A stretch of DNA of 64,000 nucleotides from Yponomeuta sedellus (Eukaryota > Arthropoda > Insecta > Lepidoptera > Yponomeutidae): positions 2,286,501 through 2,350,500 of the forward strand of contig OW203724.1 of NCBI GenBank assembly GCA_934045075.1, in the 5' to 3' direction. Within the stretch, counting starts at the first letter, position 1; each line of letters opens with the position of its first letter. The translations under genes and the position numbers were made by a program. The notes beneath the pieces are model-generated. The model ran no database searches. It saw only the letters and a list, made by a program, of their open reading frames with translations, and was not told the DNA's origin. Positions 12,001-21,000 of this stretch are shown here, one piece after another.

Positions 12001-15000
12001 TCAGTGTCTAGCTAAGCTACAAAAATAAAAACGTTAGCAGATGTAGTTTACGTTTTTTTTTACGTTATTTATTTATAGGGAAGAGCAGTACGCTTAGCGT
12101 GGTCCGCTCGAGAAACGCCCTTTTCTATGCAAAAATGTCAGTTTCTCTATCGAGTTCGAGATGTGCCCGAGATGTCTCGACTTTAGCATGGCCATCGCGA
12201 TCGAGATAGAGAAGACCGAGACATGTCTACAAGCAGTAGCATGGTGACGCTGCCGAGATAATTTCGGTCGAGATAGACACTAATTTTGACATATGCGACC
12301 GACACATGTCTGGTACCCACGGAGGGAAGACAAGACATCGAGAGCATATATTTGATAGAAAAATTACAAATTCTTTAAATGTTTTTTTTTGTTCTTGCTG
12401 TAATAGATATATTTTGTGTTGATAATGGATTGTTGACTTGAATAAATAAGACTTGGGTCTCGGTTGCCATGTTGGGACTTTAGACTTGGCAAGTCTCTCA
12501 CTCGACATCGAGAGAGAGTCAAAACGTCCATGCTAACCGAACAGGTGATCGTGCCCCTCCACTATAAAGGGAAATTTCCCGCCAGGCAGATCGTATGCCT
12601 GGGGACGGCCGGTCCGACTGTTGTTAGTCGTACGTTATATTTATGGTATGTCATGTGAAACACTGATTGCCCGACGCAGGAATGTTGGAGTTTGTAGTGC
12701 GCGCGCAGAGTTGACATGTGCTCGCCATATATTCAAGTTTACAAAATTCATGTTTTATTAAATACAAATTAAACCTTTATAGGTTTATCTGTGAGGTGAG
12801 TACAACCTTACCTTAATCCTACAAGTTAAGGACGTAAGTTATCAGGGTAAACACATGATAGAACTGTAAGTCTGTTCAATGAGCTCAAATTCATCTATAG
12901 GCTCTCCTAGAGCTCGCAATATCGCTCTGTCCTCGGCCATCCAGCCGCTATCGGTGATTTAAAATACTGATTTGTAACACGCAATTTGTGTAAATATAAA
13001 AAATAAAAGCATAAATAAAATAAAAGAATACATAGAACTACGTAGCAATAATAAAAGTAACATAAAACAAAAAAGAATTATTTATTGTAATAGCATCCTA
13101 TAAAACCTTATCTCAGTCGCGAGTCGTTTAAGAAAACGTCTCTAGCTTTATAATAAAAAAAAAACTTCAAGCCTTATTCTATGCTCGAATCCCCAAAATT
13201 GAGGCTAGTTTTAATAATAAAGGCTTAAAGGCATGGGTGACATTTTTAGCCTCTAAATAGGTTTTTAAATTTGTTCCTTAGCACGGGTTAGTGCATTAAA
13301 AATAAAAATAGTGTAATCATGTGGGTACAGTGATATCGTTCCGATGTTAAACCTAACTGCAAAGTAGGTAGTCGGGGCTGTAAGTAATGCAATTTGCTTA
13401 AGTCAGATGTCGCTGCCTGTACGTAATACAGAGAATATTGTAAAGAGGTTCGAAATTTCACTGATGTCGTGAGTCGCCCATTGGCTCAATTGGTAGAGCG
13501 CTGGTACGGATAGCCAGAGGTTGCGGGTTCGAATCCCGGCATGGGTGAAATTTTTAGCCTCTAAATAGGTTTTTAAATTTGTTCCTTAGCACGGGTTAGT
13601 GCATTAAAAATAAAAATAGTGTAAAGGCTTAAAGGCTTGAGTCCTTTCATTACTAGTAACGCAAAGTATTACCGCACTAGCGAGCCGTAACTGTGCAACG
13701 GTTACGATCGCTAGTGAATACTTAGCAGCTTTATACCTTGACGTCTCCGAACATCTCGACGAGATCGTGGGAGCCGCTGCCGAGCGCCAGGTGGTACAGG
13801 ATGTCTTGATCCATCAACTCGATGTGCGGGTTGCGCAGGCGCACCGACCCGTCGGGGTACCTGCGGCGAATAAACGGTTTTCTTACCAAGCTGGGCCTAG
13901 ATTCGGCTAATGCATTGTGGTACAATGACAACTGCATGAACATGGCGATTTAATTTCGTTACTGCTCAACTCTACTTACTTTCAAGTCTACGTTACTGTC
14001 AAGTCTACGCGCGCACATACATCGAACCTTCTAGGCGTCAATGGTATGAAAAAGCACCCAACGTCATGCCAATTACGGTACTATAATGTACTAACAGAAT
14101 CGGAAGGAATCAGAGAATGTCGGGGTCCATATTGGACTATTGGACACGTTGCATGATATTATGCACACAACACGAACGATACCCAGTACGAAGATAACCT
14201 AACGAGATATTGAAGAAAAAAAGTAACTTCCTCTACAATATCAATAGATATTGTAGAGGAAGTTACTAAGCATGGAATAGTTGAAATCGTTTTTTGCTAT
14301 TTCAAAGTTCTTGTCACGAAATAAATGAAATGAAAAAGTTTTATTCAAAGTAGCACAGAAACTGCGGCTTAATGAACGTTACAACTCAAACTAGGTGTCC
14401 ATTTAAAAATCTAGATCATTTTGGAGAAAAAATGTAAAAAAAAAATCTCCAAGCTTAGTCTTTTCAAAGTCCAAGAAAAACTGCATTCATACATTTTAAA
14501 AAACATCTGTACTCCGTTCGAGAATCGAACCCGGTTGTTTTGAAAAAAAAAACCTACACTGTTTCTATGTAGATATCGATTGTGTAGGTCTTAAGCAGTA
14601 AATGTCTGTATGAAACATGATGTCTAAAATGAATAAAATGCATTGTTTTCATACAAAATGCAATCGTAAGATCTTTACCTAAACGTGTTGAATATTGTAT
14701 TGAAAAAGTCGGCGGTAACTTCGAGCACCTACTAAAATAAATTAAAGTATGTGAAAACAATGCATTTTATTCATTTTAGATATCATGTTTCATACAAACA
14801 TTTACTGCTTAAGACCTACACAATAGGCTATTTGACAAGTTTCTGAAAACCATCTCAGATGTTCGTCAGTGTTAAATGAGCCTTCAGAAAGTGATAATTC
14901 TAAAATCTTTCCCGTATTTATTCATAGAAAAGCAAACAAAAATTCACTTTTAAAATACGCCGCCAAAACGCTCTCTTTGGCAATATGGCGTCGCACAGGA

Positions 15001-18000
15001 ATTAGTGACGTCACAATTTGACAATTCAATTCACACCCCTAGCGATGACAGTACAGGTTGTTGAATTGTGACGTCACAATAGATTCGACCAATCCAGGCC
15101 GTTTTCAATAAAATTGATGCAGATACGAAATGATAAAGTTTTATCTTGATTTTTTGGTTAAATCATTCGATTTTTTTCGGTTAAAATGGCATAGGCCGGT
15201 TTAAAAAAATATTCTTTTTACGAATATGTATAAATAATACTTTATTTTTCACACTGTCAAATAGCCTATCGATATCTAAATAGAAATAGTGTAGGTTTTT
15301 TTTTTCAAAACAACCGGGTTCGATTCCCGAAAAGAGTACAGATGTTTTTTTAAATGTATGAATGCAGTTTTTCTTGTTATTAAAATCGATGACATGGTTA
15401 CTCAGAACAGATCTTCGTATGTCTTAAACTTTTAGACTTTCCCATACTGACCGATTTGAATGAGACACCCTGTATAGTTCGCAAAACTGCGAGACGATTC
15501 CTAAACTATTTATAGTATTATGTTAGAACCTACTTACACAACCCTCGGTGCGCGAGTCCAACCAGCGCTTGGCCGGTATTTTTACAACCTCTGCATATTT
15601 GGTGAATTTGCAGCAACAGCTAGGCTTCTTCTGGGCAAACTCGGCCCATCATAGACCTCGGGCTTTGATAGAGGTAGGTAGGTAAGCCCATTTCTTATAA
15701 AAACAAGCAAAGAAGTAAGGAATTTGCAGCAAGTAAAAAAGTAGAAGCGCTCGTGGCCTAGTCCAAACGAGTGATTGGAACCAATCGCTTGAGTGAAGCA
15801 ACAACTGGTGCGGTCAGGTGCAGGATGGGCGACCGTACCGTGACTACCGCTAGTGGCATTTTTTCCGCGCGCTTCTGTGTTTCACAATTAAGCCGTTGGT
15901 GCCGGCTGTCATGTAATGGCAGTCGTCAAGCCATGTCAGAGGCTTTATGGGCGGCTCGATAACTTCTGACAGTAAGGCCCGCCACTATCTTACAATCCTC
16001 CACCGACCCGGACTTGGCCCCCTTGGTGGAGTATGGCCTAACCTTCCTGCGATGCAGGAAGAGACCCGTGCCCCAGCAGTATGGACATACAAGGGTTGAT
16101 GTCGAAAAAAGAAAAACAAAAAAGAACCTGACGTCTGGTGGAAGGTCGGTATCTCGTTGCTGGTCGCTGTCTGGCAGTTGCACAAACTCATCGAGCTCCT
16201 CATCATCGAGCACTTTCCGGTGCGGCTGGTGCGCCGGCGCCGGCGGAGCGACCCTCCCCGCGCCCCCCTGCCCGCACCCGTTCAGGTGAACCCTTTGACC
16301 CGACTCTACCGCGCAGTCACAAGGCATGGCGCGGCCAAGCTTCAGCAACTACGATTTGTACTACGGAAACAAAGTTTAAAAAAAGTAATAGTATACCTAA
16401 TAATAGTGGGTGACTAAGCAAGTATTTACAAAAGAGTTTAATTTCAAACACAGAGTTTGTTACAACGGTGACGATTGACTAGAGACTGATCAAAAACAGC
16501 GAAGCCCCATTTTTTTTAACCAATAAAATACCCAGGCCCATACTTGTAAAATAAATGCTACACCGCAAAAAATATGTAACGCAAATTCATGCGAATTTTT
16601 ACTGATATTATAATAATATTATTATTTTCTTACTGAAACTTTATCGAACAACAACAATATTTAATTGCATCATCGAAACTTTATCAGTGGCTATGTTTTG
16701 TTTAGGCTGTTACTGTCAAGGCCGCCTCCTTCAGTGACGCGCGACGTTTTTTGCTACAGGAAATGTATGTCAATCGATGTCAATGTGCGAAAACGGAATT
16801 CAAACAGCTGATATAAAAAGTTTACAAACAAAACACGCCATGCTCCCGAAGCGGCTTACATTTGTAAACCGGATTGCAATGTGACCCTGACGTTATTGAC
16901 ATTTATATCTCACGACAACTCTCATTCCCGTCATTGTAATCTAAAAAAGTTCATAAATATTTAAGTAAAAAAAGGAATACACACCTTGGGCGTAGGACGT
17001 ATACGTCCAAATGGGCATAAATTCCTATTTATCGGCGCACTTTAATTCAAGAATAAAATAAAATAACTTGATCTATTCTCAGGTAACAAATTACCAGTAG
17101 GATACATAACACTGTCAGCTCGGAGGGCGGAGCGAGACTGAATAGCGTTGCGTAGGTACATGGTTCACACTCACTTACCCATGGTCAGTAACATAATTAT
17201 AAGTAAATATAAAGAAACGACCAATCTATGATACGTAGCTGGTCCGTACAACGTATAAATTACCCAATCATTGGATGACTCTAGTATACGATTTATCCCT
17301 GATAATTATATTAAATTAATGGTATTGTGAATTCCCTTTTTGCACTCAAATAATTGTAACTTCCACACAACACAATCGCTTATCCAAGTCCCAGGCTAGG
17401 ATACCCTGTGAATGGAAGAAATGGAAACCAGAGATGGAAATCACAAACAAGGAAATACACCCAGAGCCCAGACTGAGGGCATTTGCAAGATGTACAGCGG
17501 CCCCCAGTGGAAGTCGAAGCTACAACCTTCTGCCTTGTGATACCGCTCGGACAACGAGGCGGTGTAATAATTTTAATGAAAATGACAATTTTTTTATACA
17601 AATTAGAATAAAATAGGAATAATTATCACAGCAAACAGTAGTTAACCGTGTTGAAGTTTCATAATGTGAGTTTAAACCCAGTGTAGCTGCAAAATTCTAA
17701 TCCGGTTTTGGCACTTCTAATTTTCCGGTAGGTATCAATTTGGGGATTACAGCTGCTGAGTTATAGTGATAACTACAATGGCTATTGTCCTAAATATTGT
17801 CTATAGTCACAAAATAATAATCCATTATAGAGGTACAAGCTCAGCAAATTTATATTTACGGAGCTTGCTTGAGCATTATTGCTACAATTTAACTCTACGT
17901 TTGCGGAGACTAGGAGTCTTTTAAGTTTTGTTTATAAAGGCTATGTCATTGTCGAATTGTCTCATTTCTGATGTGATCCAATAAAGAGACTGCGCTTAGC

Positions 18001-21000
18001 CCCGTTTCATAGCACGTCGTGCGATTTTGAATCGGTGAAGTGGTCCTATCAGCAGGTCGCACTGGTTGAAGACTTTTGCGTTTAGGCTCTGATTAGCAGA
18101 GGAGAAAACCTGGCGCAGCTTGTATAAGTACAAAATAGCTTGGAACCTTTTCGTCTAAAGCTCATCAAACGATAGACTTCACACAAGAGAAAATTAAAAG
18201 GAAATACGCGACAAGAGCTACACAAAACTAAAAAAACAACGTGTGAAATAAACTAGCCAGCGGACTTTGACAGAAACACAAACGTCTGAAAAGAAAATCC
18301 CCAAATCAAGTTAGGTCTACTAGACCTGAGATTGCCGCACTTGGCCTCATAGCGCAGCAAGCGCTGAGATAATAATAATTATATTAACATTCCGACGCTC
18401 GAGTTTTCACAAGATCTACCTATTCTTTCACGGTAAGCGAGTGGTATTGCCACTACAAGTTTACAAATGCACGTAACCGTAAAAAGATACATGTCGGAAT
18501 CGAACCGTTAACCTTTCGGATGTGAGGCAAGAGTGCTGTGCACGTACTTCCATGCGAGCTCATTTTAAAAATTAATCAGTCTGTATTCGTCCACTGCCGT
18601 ACATCTCCCAAGGCACGCTTCTTCTTTCTGTCCTTGGCCATCCTCATTTAGCCGCTACCATGAAAGTAAGACGCGGCGTAAGACGGGCATGCCATTTCGT
18701 AATTATACTAAAAACTAGCCAAGTGGATCCGAGTCACATTGGTACCATAAATGCATAAATATATTCTTCTCTTTAATATAAAAATGAATCGCCGAATGTG
18801 TTCGTAAGCGCAAATTTCGAGAGCAGCTGAACCGATTTCGCTAATTATTTTTTTAGAATACCTTGACGTGCGAGGATGGTTGTTACGGAGAAAAATTAAA
18901 AAACAAATAAAGAATCGACTGTTAGGCGGTACGAAGTTCGCTGGGTCAGCTAGTTTATAATATAATTTGTCTTTCTGTACTTGTCGTCTCAGTGCCGCTA
19001 CAAACCGACGACAGACAGAAGGACAGACAGACGAACAGACGTGGGCATAGCGATATCAACGTCCTTGTTGAATCGATATCAACTTTTGTATGTCCCCACT
19101 GCTGGGGCTCGGGTCTCGGGTTGAATACTAAACCCTAATAAGGGCTGCACCAATAAAATCATACCAAGTGTGGTACTTGTATGTAGGCATTACGATTAAG
19201 CAAAAACAAGTACCTAAATGGTTGCCTGCAAGAAATTGCTTTTAGCAATAAGGCCGCCATTTGTCCTATACTTTTATATAATTTCTGTATATTTTTATAT
19301 AACAGAAATTACAGTTTTCTGTGTACATTAAAAGAATATGTTATCTATCTATCTAAATGTAAAATCAATCTTTTCCTGACTCCTCATGTTTTACTTTTTG
19401 TTTTTTTTTTATTTACAGGACAATCTGCCGAAATGACACAACATCTGTAGAAAAAATAACTGATCACCTGAGAGCGGTATAAGGGAAGAAGCGCTTTGTG
19501 GGTCAGACGGACAGAAAGACGTTGTCAGTATAGTAATAAGTTCTCATCCCATCATCATCATCATCATCACCCATCGGGAAAAAATATAGGTACTCATCAG
19601 AAACTAGAACCCAATTTTAGCTAAGTAAGTAGTTATTTAGACGCACAATTTGGCTCAAGTTAGCAGTGTCGTGAATAGGGCGGTGCCAGCGGTGCCCAGG
19701 CACAGGGCGTAGACTCTCGGGGGCCCAAGAATGGCAGGCCTATTATTTTTTCCGGTTTGCTCCTGATAAGTTGCCGCTGCGCCCCTAATGCTCGATCCGT
19801 ATCATCAAAACCGTGTATTAAATTGCTACCTTCCTTGATTAAACTCTACCAAATTTAAATTAAATTAACTTACAGTTTACTGAAGCTGTGTAGGGTGTTT
19901 TTTTTATTATCATTTATTTAAATTTTTTTTAATTTAATATAATCACACACACTTAAATAATGGGATGAGGCAAAGACAAAGAAGAAGAATATAATCACAC
20001 ACACTTATGAAGACCACAGTGGCCGAAAAATTAAATATTAAGCATCAGTGAACTTGCGTTTGAGTTTTAGTGAGTGAGACACTTGGGTGGTATAATAGGC
20101 GAAGAGTTGCCCACAATATTTCTTTAAAAGAGTAGATTTTTATTAAGCGCTAGTCTATATAGTGTAAAAAAAGCTAGGACTAGCATTGTCCTAATTAAAA
20201 TTGTTTTTAAGTTTTTATTCGAGTATATAGGAAATTTTGAGAGCCTGTGCCAAATATTTCGATTTCAGCTGCTTCAATTAATTTTTAAAGCGAAAAACAA
20301 ACCCGAGTCTACGAAACCGGAATTAAGTCATGCATTTACTCAGAATCCCAGATTCTGACCTACATGACTCGATACAATTACTCGATCAGATCAGTAACGT
20401 GAAGTCGTAGTAGGTTGCCCCATCTGTATGTCTACCGTGGTAGTCGTTCCTTTCCGTCGTTATATTGTAGCTAGTATTAATTTTTTGAAGTTCCCTTTAT
20501 TTTAGTCAGAGGAATGAACAACTACTTTGGGTAGCAAACAATGTTTTTATTTTTATATTTTAAATACGGTATCTATAGGATTTTTACTGTATATAATCTA
20601 TACATATATATAGGTTTTTACGGTATCTATAGGTATACGCTTGTGCTTTGTTTTCCCTTTTGATATTAAGGCGTACAACTGAATAACGTCATCTGTCATA
20701 TTATCATAGTTATTATTATTAGAAACGTTGGGAAATAAGGTAATAAAGTTTCACCTATAAAATAATCGCGATTAGACCCGTTTAATAGATAATTAGAGTC
20801 TGTAAAACATAGCTTGAGCTCCACGACAGCCGTCACACTGACAGGACTAGGAATGCGACAATGTCGACATCAAATGTCAATTAAAGCGTGTCGATAACGT
20901 GGATGGACCGAAGAATTTCGGGAAGTTGTAAATATGAAATCAGACACGAGAAATATTATATATAAAGTTTTATGCAAGTAGAGGTGTACATCCTAAAATC

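Noticed and set aside
15926..16348. 140-codon minus-strand open frame as a separate gene
   Set aside because: It is uridine phosphorylase exon 2 plus read-through into a 5S-SINE and upstream intron.
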